This document shows, piece by piece, positions 37,643-47,872 of a stretch of 64,000 nucleotides of DNA. The stretch is from contig NZ_CH724131.1 of NCBI RefSeq assembly GCF_000152725.1, forward strand, positions 1,891,739 to 1,955,738. Direction: 5' to 3'. Under the pieces are notes generated by a model. That model saw only the letters and a list, made by a program, of their open reading frames with translations, was not told where the DNA came from and made no database searches. The position numbers were made by a program, and so were the translations under genes. How positions within the stretch are numbered: the stretch's first letter is position 1; each line of letters starts with the position of its first letter. The stretch is from Pseudooceanicola batsensis HTCC2597 (GTDB taxonomy: Bacteria; Pseudomonadota; Alphaproteobacteria; Rhodobacterales; Rhodobacteraceae).

Positions 37643-38760
37643 GCCGCCCCTCCCAGTTCCACCATCAGGCCCGGCCGCACGACGCCGCCGACCGCCGGGA
37701 TGCCGTCCGGCCGGCCGGCGCGGCGGCCCAGCACGCGGGTCAGCGCATCGTAACGCCCCCCGGTCGCGACCGGGGGCAAGTCGGGCCGCGTTCCGGCATA
37801 GAGGCCAAAGACGAAGCCGTCGTAATATTCCATGTGCGTCCGCCCGTAGGCCGCCTCGAAATCCAGCGCCGCCGTGTCGATGCCGCGCGCCTCGAGCGCC
37901 TCGGCCCGGGCCGCCAGCCCCGCCACCGCCTCCGAGATCGCGGGCATGTCGACCGCGATGTCGCGCAGGTTCTCCAGCGCGTAAGGCAGCGTTTCCCGCA
38001 CCGAGAGGACGGCGTCGATCAGCGCGACCTCGCGCTCCGAGATCGGCGGCGTCCCCGCATCGGCGCGCAGCGCCTCGATCCGGGCCTCCACCTCGACGCG
38101 GCTGCGCAGGCCGATGTCGGGACCGGCCCCGGCGAAGGGGTCCGCCGCCGCCAGCAGGCTGGCGCGCGAGGCCGGCACCTCGCTCCGCCCGGCGAACCGG
38201 TCGAGCAGCGCGCGAAACCGCCGCGGACGCCAGATATGCCGCATCAGCGCGGCCTTGCGGGGGGCGCTGGTTCGCAGCCCGCCGACCGCCGCCATCAGGA
38301 TGCCGATATCGCCGGTGGCCGCACGCAGCTGCATCCCGCCCGTCGCCGCGCGCACGAGGGCAAAGACCTCGGCATCCGCCGCCGCCGGGTCGGACCCGTC
38401 GAAGATCTCCACCCCGACCTGAAGGTATTCGTTGGCGCGGGCCTCGTCCTCCTCCTGCCGGCGGAAGACCTCTCCGGCGTAGGTATAGCGGGCCGGTTCG
38501 GCGCCGCCGGCCATGTGCATCTCGACCACCGGCACGGTGAAGTCCGGGCGCATCATCTGCTCGCCGCGCAAAGCGTCCGAGGTGACATAGGCGCGCGCGC
38601 GGATGTCCTCTCCGTAGAGGTCGAGCAGCGTCGCGGCGGGCAGCAGGATCGGGCATTCGACCGGCGCGGCCCCGGCGGCCTCGAACCCTGCGCGCAGCCG
38701 GGCGGCGCAGGCCCGCACCCGGGCACGAGCCTCCGGCGTGTGGCCCTGCCAGACCGGCAT
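37639..38760 (-). CDS. hisZ: ATP phosphoribosyltransferase regulatory subunit
   Basis: A HisRS-like protein without tRNA charging that forms the HisG-HisZ hetero-octamer and carries feedback control. 373 residues. Class II synthetase motif 2-like YTYAGEVFRRQEED is present, as are VATGGRYDAL near the C-terminus and LARGID-type his-binding replaced by ARGIDTAALDFEA. The start is the ATG overlapping the hisS stop (TGATG) at 38760; a longer frame inside hisS is not needed. Confidence 0.95.
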   Translation of the reverse strand: MPVWQGHTPEARARVRACAARLRAGFEAAGAAPVECPILLPAATLLDLYGEDIRARAYVTSDALRGEQMMRPDFTVPVVEMHMAGGAEPARYTYAGEVFRRQEEDEARANEYLQVGVEIFDGSDPAAADAEVFALVRAATGGMQLRAATGDIGILMAAVGGLRTSAPRKAALMRHIWRPRRFRALLDRFAGRSEVPASRASLLAAADPFAGAGPDIGLRSRVEVEARIEALRADAGTPPISEREVALIDAVLSVRETLPYALENLRDIAVDMPAISEAVAGLAARAEALEARGIDTAALDFEAAYGRTHMEYYDGFVFGLYAGTRPDLPPVATGGRYDALTRVLGRRAGRPDGIPAVGGVVRPGLMVELGGAA

Positions 38761-40244
38761 CACCCGCCTCCTGTCAGAAGTTTCCAAATATGCGAAACAA
38801 GCTGATCGCGCGGAATTTCAGCTTGGGAGGGGCGCTCCTTCCATTCCTCGAGCGTCGCGCTCTCGGCGATCTTCTTGCCCAGGATCAGGTCCTTGACCTG
38901 TACCACGCCGCGCGCCTTTTCCTCGCCCCCCTCGATCACCGCCGCCGGTGAGTTGCGGCGGTCCGCGTACTTGAGCTGATTGCCGAAGTTCTTCGGATTG
39001 CCGAGATAGACCTCGGCCCGGATGCCCGCATTGCGCAGCTCGGCCACCATGGCCTGGTAGTCGTCCATGCGGTCGCGGTCCATGACGGTGACGACCACCG
39101 GCCCCTCGCTCTCGCCCCCGACCCGGCCCTTTTCGCGCAGCGCGGCGAGAAGGCGGTCGACCCCGATCGAAACGCCGACGGCCGGCACCTTCTGCCCGGT
39201 GAACCGCGCCACGAGGTCGTCATACCGCCCGCCGCCCGCGACCGATCCGAACTGGCGGGGACGGCCCTTGTCGTCGGTGATCTCGAAGGTCAGCTCGGCC
39301 TCGAAGACGGGGCCGGTGTAGTAGCCGAGGCCGCGGACGACGGAGGGGTCGATGACGATCCGGTCGGGCCCGTAACCGGCGGCGGCGAGAAGGTCGGCGA
39401 TCTCTTCGAGCTCGTCGACGCCTTCAGGGCCCATGGTCGCCGCACCGACCGCCGTGCGAAGGTTCGCGATGGTCTCTGCGGCATCGGCGCCCTTGGAGGT
39501 CAGGAAGGCGATCACCGGCTCCGCCTGATCCGGCGCCAAACCCACCCCGTCTATGTAGGCCCCCGAAGCGTCCAGCCGCCCCTTGCCCAGAAGCTGGCGC
39601 ACGCCCGCCTCGCCGACCTTGTCGAACTTGTCGATGGTGCGCAGAACATTCGCCTGCTGCGCCATGTCCGAGACGCCCATTGCCTCCAGCACCCCGTTCA
39701 GCACCTTCCGGTTGTTCACCCGCACCACGTAGTCGCCACGGGGGATCCCCACCTCTTCCAGACAATCCGCCAGCATGGCGCAGATCTCGGCATCCGCGGC
39801 GACCGAGGCGGTGCCGACCGTATCGGCATCGCATTGATAGAACTGCCGGAAACGGCCCGGACCGGGCTTTTCGTTGCGCCAGACCGGACCCATGGCATAC
39901 CGCCGGTAGGGGGTCGGCAGATCGTTGCGATGCTGCGCGTAGACCCGGGCGAGCGGCGCCGTGAGGTCGTAGCGCAGGGCCAGCCAGTCGCCCTTGCCAT
40001 CCTCGTCATCTTCCTGCCAGGCGAAGACGCCCTCGTTCGGGCGATCCACATCGGGAAGGAACTTGCCGAGCGCCTCGACCGTCTCGACCGCAGAACTTTC
40101 AAGCGCGTCAAAACCGTAGCGATGATAGACACCGGCGATGCGGGACAGCATCTCGGACCGTTCAGTCACATCCGTACCGAAATAGTCGCGGAATCCCTTG
40201 GGCGTTACCGCCCTGGGGCGCGGCGTCTTCTTCTGCTTGGCCAT
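38760..40244 (-). CDS. hisS: Histidyl-tRNA synthetase
   Basis: Charges tRNA-His. 494 residues. Motif 1 begins at PKGFRDYF, motif 2 is [27 protein letters not shown], the histidine A and B loops show in [13 protein letters not shown] and GGGRYDDLV, and motif 3 is [11 protein letters not shown]. The C-terminal anticodon-binding domain carries [22 protein letters not shown]. It is the first gene of hisS-hisZ-hisG, a common alphaproteobacterial order. Confidence 0.97.
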   Translation of the reverse strand: MAKQKKTPRPRAVTPKGFRDYFGTDVTERSEMLSRIAGVYHRYGFDALESSAVETVEALGKFLPDVDRPNEGVFAWQEDDEDGKGDWLALRYDLTAPLARVYAQHRNDLPTPYRRYAMGPVWRNEKPGPGRFRQFYQCDADTVGTASVAADAEICAMLADCLEEVGIPRGDYVVRVNNRKVLNGVLEAMGVSDMAQQANVLRTIDKFDKVGEAGVRQLLGKGRLDASGAYIDGVGLAPDQAEPVIAFLTSKGADAAETIANLRTAVGAATMGPEGVDELEEIADLLAAAGYGPDRIVIDPSVVRGLGYYTGPVFEAELTFEITDDKGRPRQFGSVAGGGRYDDLVARFTGQKVPAVGVSIGVDRLLAALREKGRVGGESEGPVVVTVMDRDRMDDYQAMVAELRNAGIRAEVYLGNPKNFGNQLKYADRRNSPAAVIEGGEEKARGVVQVKDLILGKKIAESATLEEWKERPSQAEIPRDQLVSHIWKLLTGGG

Positions 40245-40368
40245 CGGAACCCTCTGCGCATTGGCTCGCGGCGCGGTCTAGCCCATGGGCCACGGCGCGG
40301 CAAGCGGCGCTCTTGCCAATCGGCCGGTCCGGTGCGCACCATGGCGGCGCGCAACGCGGCAGGTGACG

Positions 40369-40563
40369 ATGAAAGAGATCGAGGAACGGCTGGCCCATCT
40401 GGAACGCACGGTCGACGACCTGTCGGACATCATCGCCCGCCAGGAGAACGAGATCGCGCGGCTCACGCACCGCGTGGCGATGCTGCTGGAACGCGAGGCC
40501 GAGCGGGAAACCTCCTCGGGCGGGGCCGCGGTCTTCGGCGACGAACGTCCGCCGCATCACTGA
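40369..40563 (+). CDS. slyX: SlyX family protein
   Basis: A 64-residue acidic coiled-coil protein. Nearly all of it is one helix: MKEIEERLAHLERTVDDLSDIIARQENEIARL. The C-terminus keeps a short GDERPPHH tail typical of SlyX. The ATG at 40369 has AGGTGA upstream; the longer frame is a shadow. It converges on the lipoprotein gene, overlapping it by seven bases at the 3' ends. Function unknown. Confidence 0.88.
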   Translation: MKEIEERLAHLERTVDDLSDIIARQENEIARLTHRVAMLLEREAERETSSGGAAVFGDERPPHH

Positions 40564-41492
40564 GCGGAGTTCGACGCCACAGTCGCGGCCACGAGCCGGC
40601 CGTCGTGGATCAGGATGTTCGACCACCGCCCGCCCATGCCGAAGGTCTCGTAGACGCTGAGAAAGACCGTGTCCTGCCGCAGCGTCTCGATCCGGTCGCC
40701 GCAGGGTTTCTTGCGGCCGACACGGCAGACCGCGCGCTTGACCCGATCATAGGCCTTGTCGACATCGCTTTCGCTGCCGATCCGGCCCGGCGCCCCGTAC
40801 CGGATCGATTCGTGCATGCCGACCTCGCCGAACATCGCCATGGCGCCGGTGAACTGCCGCGCGCAGCCGTCCTCGAAGCCGGTGATGTGGAACGTGCGGG
40901 CGCGCGTGCTTTCGGGATCCGGGTCGTGGAGCCTGTACCGCTCCTCGTCCGCGGGATAGACGTCCACGGTCTTGCCCAGAGCGGGCCGCGGCAGATCGCA
41001 GATCCGCCCTATATTGCCGAAGGCCATGACCGTTCCTTGCACGATATCGCTCTCCGGGCCGGCCGGAGGCGGCGGTGTCTTGGCCCCGGCCGCGACGGCG
41101 CGTTGCAGAAACCCGAAGAGACCGCGGCCTTCCTCTGTCTCAACCACGACCGGCCTGGCCTCCTCCTCGTCCGGCAGCGGCTCCTGCGCCTCGGGCAGAG
41201 CGGCGAGGCGCATGGGCTCGCCTCCGGTCACATCCTTCGGTCCCGCCAGTTCCTTCAGAAACGCGAAGAGCCGAGGCCGCGGCAGCGCCTCTGCCTCGAC
41301 CGCTGCGCCTGCAGCGATGGCCGCCTCCGTTTCCGTCACCCGGTCCTGGCCCTCGGTACCGGCCACCAGTTCCACCGCCCCCTGGCTGGTGTCGATCTCT
41401 TCGTCCGCCACCCTGCCGAACGGGCCGACCGCCCCTTGGCAGGCGCAGAGGCCAAGCAATGCGAGCGGCAGGACTAGGCGGATCAACGGCAC
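40557..41492 (-). CDS. Putative lipoprotein, conserved hypothetical
   Basis: A 311-residue exported protein. MPLIRLVLPLALLGLCAC ends in a lipobox-like LCAC, so lipidation at Cys18 is likely. A Pro/Glu-rich linker of about 110 residues follows, then a conserved domain from QGTVMAFGNIGRICDLP to RWSNILIHDGRLVAAT with Cys pairs (CDLP, CARQF, CRVG, CGDRI). I do not recognise the family. GTG at 41492 is the start and GAGGGAA lies just upstream, though a TTG six bases downstream would be better spaced. A perfect inverted repeat sits 25 bases upstream. Confidence 0.7.
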   Translation of the reverse strand: MPLIRLVLPLALLGLCACQGAVGPFGRVADEEIDTSQGAVELVAGTEGQDRVTETEAAIAAGAAVEAEALPRPRLFAFLKELAGPKDVTGGEPMRLAALPEAQEPLPDEEEARPVVVETEEGRGLFGFLQRAVAAGAKTPPPPAGPESDIVQGTVMAFGNIGRICDLPRPALGKTVDVYPADEERYRLHDPDPESTRARTFHITGFEDGCARQFTGAMAMFGEVGMHESIRYGAPGRIGSESDVDKAYDRVKRAVCRVGRKKPCGDRIETLRQDTVFLSVYETFGMGGRWSNILIHDGRLVAATVASNSAQ

Positions 41493-41516
41493 TTCCCTCT
41501 ACATTTGGTAGAGAGT

Positions 41517-41532
41517 GAATCAAAAATGATTC
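41517..41532. promoter_or_regulatory. Perfect inverted repeat GAATCA-N4-TGATTC
   Basis: A 16-bp perfect palindrome (GAATCAAAAATGATTC) 25-40 bases upstream of the putative lipoprotein start and 50 bases after dnaE. On the minus strand it follows TTTACA, a possible -35, so it would overlap the core promoter. An operator is likely; the regulator is unknown. Confidence 0.5.
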
Positions 41533-41582
41533 GTTCTGTAAACAGTGGCGACCGCCAGGCGCCCTGGCCGTTCCCCGGCGCC

Positions 41583-44500
41583 TCAGATTTCCTCGACCGC
41601 CATGACGCCATTCAGGCTCTTGATGGCACCCTTGATCTGGGGAGTCACCGGGAATTCGGCGCCCGCGTCGATCTCGACCTCGCCAGGCAGACCGGCATCC
41701 ATCAGGCAGAAACTGATCGGCCCCCGCCCGACCCGCGCGGCCGCCTCCTGGGCGCTGGTCAGCACCTCGGCCACCGCCGGAATGGCCTCGGCCGCCTCGA
41801 CGAAGATCTTGAGCCCCACCGACCCCGCATCCGCCACGATCGTATCGAGGGGCGCGATTCCCCGCGCCAGCAGCTTCAGCTGGTCGCTCTCCATCGTGGC
41901 CTCGACCGTCACGACCACCATGGACCCGGGATCGAGGTGATCGCGCGAGGCTTCGAGCGTGTCGGAAAAGACAGTGCATTCATACGCGCCCGTACGGTCG
42001 GAAATCTGCACGAAGGCGAACCGGTTGCCGCGCGCCGATTTCCGCTCCTGCCGGCCCGCGACGACGCCCGCCATCTTGGCGATCAGCGCCCCGCCCGACG
42101 CCATTTGCCAGACCTCGTCCAGGGTCTTGATATCCTTGCGCTTCAGCGCCGCCGAATAGTCGTCCAGCGGGTGACCGGAGAGATAGAATCCGATCGCCTT
42201 GAACTCTTCGGCCAGCCGTTCCGCCGGCAGCCAGTCCTGCACAGGCGAGAGGCGCGGCTCGGGCAGGTCCTCGCCCGCGTCTCCGAACAGCGAGACCTGG
42301 CTGGACTGCTTCTGCTCCCAGATCGCGGCGGAATACTGCACCAGCGCGTCGAGGCTGTCGAAGACCCGCCGCCGGTTGGGGTCGAGCACATCGAAGGCCC
42401 CGGCCCGCGCCATCATCTCGAGCGGCCGTTTCCCGACGCGCTTGAGTTCGACCCGGCGGGCAAAGTCGAAAAGGTTGACGAAGGGCTTGTCCTCGCCATC
42501 GACCCGCCGCCCCTCGACGACCAGCCGCATCGCGTCGAGCCCGACGTTCTTGAGCGCGCCGAGCGCGTAGACCAGCGCCCCGTCCTTCACCGTGAAGGCC
42601 GAATCCGACCGGTTCACGCAGGGCGGTATATAGGGCAGGCCGAGCTGTTTCTTCACCTCTTCGAAGTAGATGGCGAGCTTTTCCGTCAGATGGATATCGC
42701 AGTTCATGACGCCGGCCATGAATTCCACCGGATGGTTCGCCTTGAGCCACGCCGTCTGATAGCTGACCACGGCATAGGCGGCGGCGTGCGACTTGTTGAA
42801 CCCGTAGTTCGCAAACTTTTCCAGAAGGTCGAAGACCTCCGAAGCCTTCTTCTTCTCGACCCCCTTTTCGGCCGCGCCCTTTTCGAATTTCGGGCGTTCG
42901 GCGTCCATCGCCTCTTTGATCTTCTTGCCCATGGCGCGGCGCAGCAGGTCGGCGCCGCCGAGCGTGTAGCCCGCCATTTCCTGCGCGATCTGCATCACCT
43001 GCTCCTGATAGACGATGATGCCCTGCGTCTCTTCCAGGATATGGTCGATCAGGGGGTGAACGCTCTCGATCTCGCGCTGGCCGTTCTTGACCTCGCAATA
43101 GGTCGGAATGTTCTCCATCGGGCCGGGACGATACAGCGCGACAAGCGCGACGATGTCCTCGATGCAGGTCGGCTTCATCCGCTTGAGCGCGTCCATCATG
43201 CCCGAGCTTTCCACCTGGAACACGGCAACGGTCTTGGCGCGGGAATAGAGTTCGTAGGTCTTGGCGTCGTCCAGCGGGATCGCGTTGATCTGGTTCTCGG
43301 CCCCGGGAAAGGGTTCGTAAATCTGCGCACCATCCGCCGCCGTATGGAGATCGCGCCCCCCGGCGTGGATCTGCTCGATCGCGTTCTGGATGACGGTCAG
43401 GGTCTTCAGCCCGAGAAAGTCGAACTTCACCAGCCCGGCCTGCTCGACCCATTTCATGTTGAACTGCGTCGCCGGCATGTCCGAGCGCGGGTCCTGGTAA
43501 AGCGGCACCAGCCGGTCCAGCGGCCGGTCGCCGATCACCACCCCCGCCGCGTGGGTCGAGGCGTTCCGCAGCAGCCCCTCGACCTCCATGCCGTAATCCA
43601 GCAGGCGCTTGACTACCTCCTCGTTGCGGGCCTCGGCGCGCAGCCGCTCTTCCTGCTTCAGCGCGTCCGAGATGCTGACCGGCTTGACCCCCTCGACCGG
43701 GATCATCTTGGACAGCCGGTCCACCTGGCCATAGGGCATCTGGAGCACCCGGCCGATGTCGCGCACGGCGGCCTTGGACAGCAGCGCGCCGAAGGTAATG
43801 ATCTGCCCCACCTTGTCGCGGCCGTATTTCTCCTGCACGTAGCGGATCACCTCTTCCCGCCGGTCCATGCAGAAGTCGATGTCGAAGTCGGGCATGGAGA
43901 CACGTTCGGGGTTCAGGAACCGTTCGAACAGCAGCGAATAACGCAGCGGATCCAGGTCGGTAATGGTCAGCGCATAGGCCACCAGAGAACCCGCGCCCGA
44001 ACCCCGCCCCGGCCCGACGGGAATGTCGTGGTCCTTGGCCCATTGGATAAAGTCGGCAACGATCAGGAAGTACCCGGGAAAGCCCATCCCCTCGATGATG
44101 CCGAGCTCGAAATCCAGCCGTTCCTGATATTCCTCGGGGCTGACCGCATGGGGAATGACCGCGAGCCGCGCCTGCAGCCCCGCGTTCGCCATCCGCCGCA
44201 GTTCCGCGACCTCGTCATCGGCGAATTTCGGCAGGATCGGGTCGCGGCGATAGGCCATGAAGGCGCAGCGCCTCGCGATCTCGACCGTGTTTTCCAAAGC
44301 TTCGGGAAGATCGGCAAAGAGTGTCGCCATCTCTTCGGGCGTCTTGAAATAATGCTGCGCGGTCAGACGGCGGCGCGGCTCCTGCTGGTCGACATAGGCG
44401 CCATCGGCGATGCAGATCAGCGCGTCATGCGCCTCGTACATACCCTCCTTCGGGAAATAGACGTCGTTGGTCGCCACCAGCGGCAGCTCCATCGCATAGG

Positions 44501-45095
44501 CCATTTCGACAAAGCCGCGCTCAGTCAGCCTCTCCTTCTCGGGCAACCCGCCCTCGCCCGGATGGCGCTGCAACTCGACATAGAGGCGGTCGCCGAACAT
44601 CTCGCGCAGCCGGTCCATCAGCGTCTGCGCCGCCGGTCTTTGCCGGGCCTGCAGCAGCATCCCCACCGGACCGTCCGGCCCGCCCGTTAGGCAGATCACG
44701 TCGCCCGAGAATTCCCTCAGCTCGTCCAGCGTGACCTGCGGAAGCTGGCCGGGTTTCGTCAGATAAAGGCAGGAGTTCAGCCGCATCAGGTTCTCGTACC
44801 CCGCCTCGCTCTGCGCCAGCAGCACGACCGGCGCGGGGGCCTTGGGCTTTTCACCCGGCTGCCGATCGAGATACATCAGATCGACCTGGCACCCGATGAT
44901 CGGCTGGATCCCCTCGCCACTGGCGGTCACCGAGAATTCCAGCGCCGAGAACATGTTGTTCGTATCGGTCACGGCGACCGCGGGCATGCCCGAGGCCCTG
45001 CACAGACCGGGGAGTTTCTTAAGCCGAACGGCCCCTTCCAGAAGGGAATATTCGGTATGGACGCGGAGATGGATGAATCGGGGGGCGCTGCTCAT
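41583..45095 (-). CDS. dnaE: DNA polymerase III alpha subunit
   Basis: The replicative DNA polymerase catalytic subunit, 1170 residues, the normal length for alphaproteobacterial DnaE1. The N-terminal PHP domain starts FIHLRVHTEYSLLEGAVRL. The palm carries GPGRGSGAGSLVAYAL and the catalytic PDFDIDFCMDRR. The finger DNA-binding (HhH) region, beta-binding and OB-fold (RKSARGNRFAFVQISDRTGAYE) follow. ImuB/DnaE2 hallmarks are not present. It is a single gene, divergent from pxpB with about 90 bases between. Confidence 0.97.
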   Translation of the reverse strand: MSSAPRFIHLRVHTEYSLLEGAVRLKKLPGLCRASGMPAVAVTDTNNMFSALEFSVTASGEGIQPIIGCQVDLMYLDRQPGEKPKAPAPVVLLAQSEAGYENLMRLNSCLYLTKPGQLPQVTLDELREFSGDVICLTGGPDGPVGMLLQARQRPAAQTLMDRLREMFGDRLYVELQRHPGEGGLPEKERLTERGFVEMAYAMELPLVATNDVYFPKEGMYEAHDALICIADGAYVDQQEPRRRLTAQHYFKTPEEMATLFADLPEALENTVEIARRCAFMAYRRDPILPKFADDEVAELRRMANAGLQARLAVIPHAVSPEEYQERLDFELGIIEGMGFPGYFLIVADFIQWAKDHDIPVGPGRGSGAGSLVAYALTITDLDPLRYSLLFERFLNPERVSMPDFDIDFCMDRREEVIRYVQEKYGRDKVGQIITFGALLSKAAVRDIGRVLQMPYGQVDRLSKMIPVEGVKPVSISDALKQEERLRAEARNEEVVKRLLDYGMEVEGLLRNASTHAAGVVIGDRPLDRLVPLYQDPRSDMPATQFNMKWVEQAGLVKFDFLGLKTLTVIQNAIEQIHAGGRDLHTAADGAQIYEPFPGAENQINAIPLDDAKTYELYSRAKTVAVFQVESSGMMDALKRMKPTCIEDIVALVALYRPGPMENIPTYCEVKNGQREIESVHPLIDHILEETQGIIVYQEQVMQIAQEMAGYTLGGADLLRRAMGKKIKEAMDAERPKFEKGAAEKGVEKKKASEVFDLLEKFANYGFNKSHAAAYAVVSYQTAWLKANHPVEFMAGVMNCDIHLTEKLAIYFEEVKKQLGLPYIPPCVNRSDSAFTVKDGALVYALGALKNVGLDAMRLVVEGRRVDGEDKPFVNLFDFARRVELKRVGKRPLEMMARAGAFDVLDPNRRRVFDSLDALVQYSAAIWEQKQSSQVSLFGDAGEDLPEPRLSPVQDWLPAERLAEEFKAIGFYLSGHPLDDYSAALKRKDIKTLDEVWQMASGGALIAKMAGVVAGRQERKSARGNRFAFVQISDRTGAYECTVFSDTLEASRDHLDPGSMVVVTVEATMESDQLKLLARGIAPLDTIVADAGSVGLKIFVEAAEAIPAVAEVLTSAQEAAARVGRGPISFCLMDAGLPGEVEIDAGAEFPVTPQIKGAIKSLNGVMAVEEI

Positions 45096-45133
45096 GCGCG
45101 AAGGCTATCGCGCTTTGCGGGGACACGGAACAC

Positions 45134-45145
45134 CGGTTGCAACCG
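45134..45145. promoter_or_regulatory. Palindrome CGGTTGCAACCG between dnaE and pxpB
   Basis: A perfect 12-bp palindrome in the 90-base divergent space. Its form (GGTTGCAACC) resembles LacI/GalR-type operators. It could regulate the forward pxp-xdh block. No regulator gene is adjacent. Confidence 0.35.
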
Positions 45146-45186
45146 ATCGTGTTTCGCCCCACCTTTTTGCGCAAAAGCGCCCGGAC

Positions 45187-45933
45187 ATGATGACCGACAC
45201 CATCCGCCCCGAAATTCTGCCGCATGGCCAGGACGGCCTGTCGCTCCGCCTCGGGCTGACACCGGCCGAACAGACCATCGGCGCGGTCATGGCACTGCGC
45301 GAGGCGCTGGAGCAGACACCGCCAGACGGCACCGAGGAGATCGCCGGCTCTCTCACCTCGGTCTATCTGCGCTTCGATCCCGCCCGCACGACCCGGGACG
45401 CAGTCGTGGCCTCGGCTCGCGCCGTGGCGGACCGGACCGACCTGGACGCGGCCGCCCTGCCCGCCCCGCACCGGCGCTGGACCATTCCCGTCGTCATCGG
45501 CGGCGCGCATGGTCCGCAGTTCGGCGAGATGGCCGGGGCCGCCGGTCTCTCCGAGGCTGCCGCGCGCGAGGCGCTGCTGACCGCGAAACTGCGCGTGCTG
45601 GCCATCGGCTTTGCCCCCGGTCTGCCCTACATGGGCCTCTTGCCGCCGGAGTGGGACGTGCCCCGTCTGCGCGACCTGACGCCGAACGTGCCGCGCGGCG
45701 CGCTCGTCGCGGCTGTCCGACAGGTGATCCTTTTCACCAACGCGACCCCGACCGGCTGGCGTCATGTCGGCATGTCGGCCTTCCCCGGCTTCCGCCCGGA
45801 TCGCGACCCGGCCTCCCCCCTGCGCGCGGGCGACGAGGTCCGGCTGGCGGCGATGACCCCGGCCGACCTCGAGGCCCTGGAACGGGACGATCCCGACGGC
45901 CTCGGCGGCGCCCGGTGCGAGACGCTGAGATGA
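45187..45933 (+). CDS. pxpB: 5-oxoprolinase subunit B
   Basis: Part of the ATP-dependent PxpABC 5-oxoprolinase, which returns 5-oxoproline to glutamate. 248 residues. The family segments SLTSVYLRFDP, AIGFAPGLPYMGLL, NVPRGALVAAV and TGWRHVGMSAF are present. The start is one of two adjacent ATGs (45187 or 45190); the ribosome binding site is weak. It begins a forward block pxpB-pxpC-pxpA; pxpC overlaps it by four bases (ATGA). Confidence 0.93.
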   Translation: MMTDTIRPEILPHGQDGLSLRLGLTPAEQTIGAVMALREALEQTPPDGTEEIAGSLTSVYLRFDPARTTRDAVVASARAVADRTDLDAAALPAPHRRWTIPVVIGGAHGPQFGEMAGAAGLSEAAAREALLTAKLRVLAIGFAPGLPYMGLLPPEWDVPRLRDLTPNVPRGALVAAVRQVILFTNATPTGWRHVGMSAFPGFRPDRDPASPLRAGDEVRLAAMTPADLEALERDDPDGLGGARCETLR

Positions 45934-46946
45934 CCGGCACGCTGACCCTGCACCGGGCGGGTCCGGGCGTTACCGTGCAGGACTTGGGCCGCCCGGGGAT
46001 GACGGCGCAGGGCCTGTCACAGGGCGGCGCGGCCGATCGGCTGGCGCTGCACGAGGCCGCCGCCCTGCTCGGGCTCCGAACACCCGTCCCGGCGCTCGAA
46101 ATGGCGATGACCGGGGCCGAGGTTTCGGTCGACACCCCCACGCGCGTGGCTCTGACCGGGGCGCGGATGCAGGCGATGCTGAACGGGCAACCGGTGGCCT
46201 GGAACGCGACCCACCTGCTGCACCCCTGGGACCGCCTGACGATCGGCGCGGCGCGGGCGGGGATCTACGGCTATCTCACGCCGGCCGGCGGGATCGCGAC
46301 CGCGGCGGTGATGGGTGGCCATGGCGCGCATCTGACGGCGGGCATCGGCACGGCACTCGGGCCGGAGACGGTTCTGCCCCTCGGCCGCGACCCCGACCCG
46401 GCGGCGCGACAAACGGTGATCCGCACCGACGACCGGCTGTCGGGCGGCACGCTCCGCATGATGCCCGGCCCCCAGACCGGCCTTTTCGACGATGCGACGC
46501 GGGCCCGGTTCCACGCCACCCACTTCACCCGCAGCCGCACCGGCAACCGGCAGGGCGTTCGGCTCGACTTCGACGGCGATCCCTTTTCCAGCGGCACCGA
46601 CTCGCTCGCCTCGGACATCATCCGCGCCGGCGATGTGCAGATGACCGGCGAGGGCGTGCCCTACATCCTGCTGAGCGAATGCCAGACAATGGGCGGATAT
46701 CCCCGCATCGGCACCGTCCTGCCGCAGGACCTGCCCCGGGTCGCGCAGGCCGCCCCCGGCACCGAATTCGCCTTCCGCGAAATGACGGTGGCGGAGGCCG
46801 ACGCACTATGGCAGCCGGATCAGGACGTACTGAAAAGCCTGAAGGCAAAGGTGCAGCCCCTGCGGCGCGATCCGCATGACATCCCCGACCTGCTGTCCTA
46901 TCAACTGATCGGCGGCGTGATCCGCGGCGATGAAACGGAGGACTGA
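45930..46946 (+). CDS. pxpC: 5-oxoprolinase subunit C
   Basis: The biotin-dependent carboxyltransferase-like subunit of PxpABC, 338 residues. Features are GPGVTVQDLGRPGMTAQGLSQGGAADR at the N-terminus, IGYLTPAGG-type IYGYLTPAGGI, and the C-terminal SECQTMGGYPRIGTVLPQDL. It is coupled to pxpB by ATGA and lies three bases before pxpA. Confidence 0.94.
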   Translation: MTGTLTLHRAGPGVTVQDLGRPGMTAQGLSQGGAADRLALHEAAALLGLRTPVPALEMAMTGAEVSVDTPTRVALTGARMQAMLNGQPVAWNATHLLHPWDRLTIGAARAGIYGYLTPAGGIATAAVMGGHGAHLTAGIGTALGPETVLPLGRDPDPAARQTVIRTDDRLSGGTLRMMPGPQTGLFDDATRARFHATHFTRSRTGNRQGVRLDFDGDPFSSGTDSLASDIIRAGDVQMTGEGVPYILLSECQTMGGYPRIGTVLPQDLPRVAQAAPGTEFAFREMTVAEADALWQPDQDVLKSLKAKVQPLRRDPHDIPDLLSYQLIGGVIRGDETED

Positions 46947-46949
46947 GAC

Positions 46950-47708
46950 ATGGCGCGGACGGTCGACCTGAACGCCGACATGGGCGAGAGCTATGGACCC
47001 TGGGTCATGGGCCGCGACGCGGACGTTCTGGACGTCGTGACCTCGGCCAATATCGCCTGCGGCCTGCATGCGGGCGACCCCGACGTGATGGCGCGGACAT
47101 TCCGGATGGCGACCGAAAGGGGCGTCGGCCTGGGCGCGCATCCGGGGTTTGCGGACATCCAGGGTTTCGGACGCAGGCGGATCGACCTCTCCTCCGAGGA
47201 ACTGGCGAACCTCGTCACCTACCAAATCGGCGCGGCCCAGGCGATGGCGCGGGCCGCGGGCGGAACGCTGCGCCACCTCAAGCTGCACGGCGCCCTGGCC
47301 AACATGGCCGCCGAGAACATCGACATGGCCCGCACCTGTTACGCCGCCGCCGAACGTGTCGCGCCGGGCATCGTCGTGATGACCCTCGCCGGAACGGCGC
47401 AGGAGGCCGCCGCCGAAGACCTCGGCCTGGCCCGCGCGGGCGAGATATTCGCCGACCGCGCCTATAACGACGACGCCACGCTGGTCGACCGCAGCCAGCC
47501 CGGCGCGGTGATCCACGACGCCGCCCTGGCCGGTCCCCGGATCGCCGAGATGGTCAGGGAAGGGGCGATCATCACCGCGAGCGGCAAGCGCATCCCGACC
47601 CGGATCGACACCATCTGCTGCCACGGGGATACGCCGGAAGCCATTGAAATCGCCCGCTCCGTCCGGGCGAGCCTGGCGGCCGCGGGCGTCACGCTGCACA
47701 AACTCTAG
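46950..47708 (+). CDS. pxpA: 5-oxoprolinase subunit A (LamB/YcsF)
   Basis: The third subunit of PxpABC, 252 residues. It opens [14 protein letters not shown], has [15 protein letters not shown] and [12 protein letters not shown], and ends with [10 protein letters not shown], a His-rich metal-like pattern. It completes pxpBCA. ChaC, which produces 5-oxoproline, is encoded about 25 kb away, so the two together would close a glutathione-to-glutamate route. Confidence 0.95.
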   Translation: MARTVDLNADMGESYGPWVMGRDADVLDVVTSANIACGLHAGDPDVMARTFRMATERGVGLGAHPGFADIQGFGRRRIDLSSEELANLVTYQIGAAQAMARAAGGTLRHLKLHGALANMAAENIDMARTCYAAAERVAPGIVVMTLAGTAQEAAAEDLGLARAGEIFADRAYNDDATLVDRSQPGAVIHDAALAGPRIAEMVREGAIITASGKRIPTRIDTICCHGDTPEAIEIARSVRASLAAAGVTLHKL

Positions 47709-47872
47709 CGCCCGTTTCACGGGCAGGAACGGCGCCTCCGACGCCCGAAAATTCAGCAATCTCTTGCCAAGCTCGATTCCAGCCGCTTTGCTGTATGCCG
47801 GAAGGCCACCCGGTTCTACGCCGCATCGAACCGGGCCAAAAGGTCCAACGGGGTAAGGCGGCGGATAACGAC

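Noticed and set aside
41505..44690. 1061-codon forward frame across dnaE
   Set aside because: Antisense shadow of dnaE; His/Arg/Leu-rich with no family similarity.
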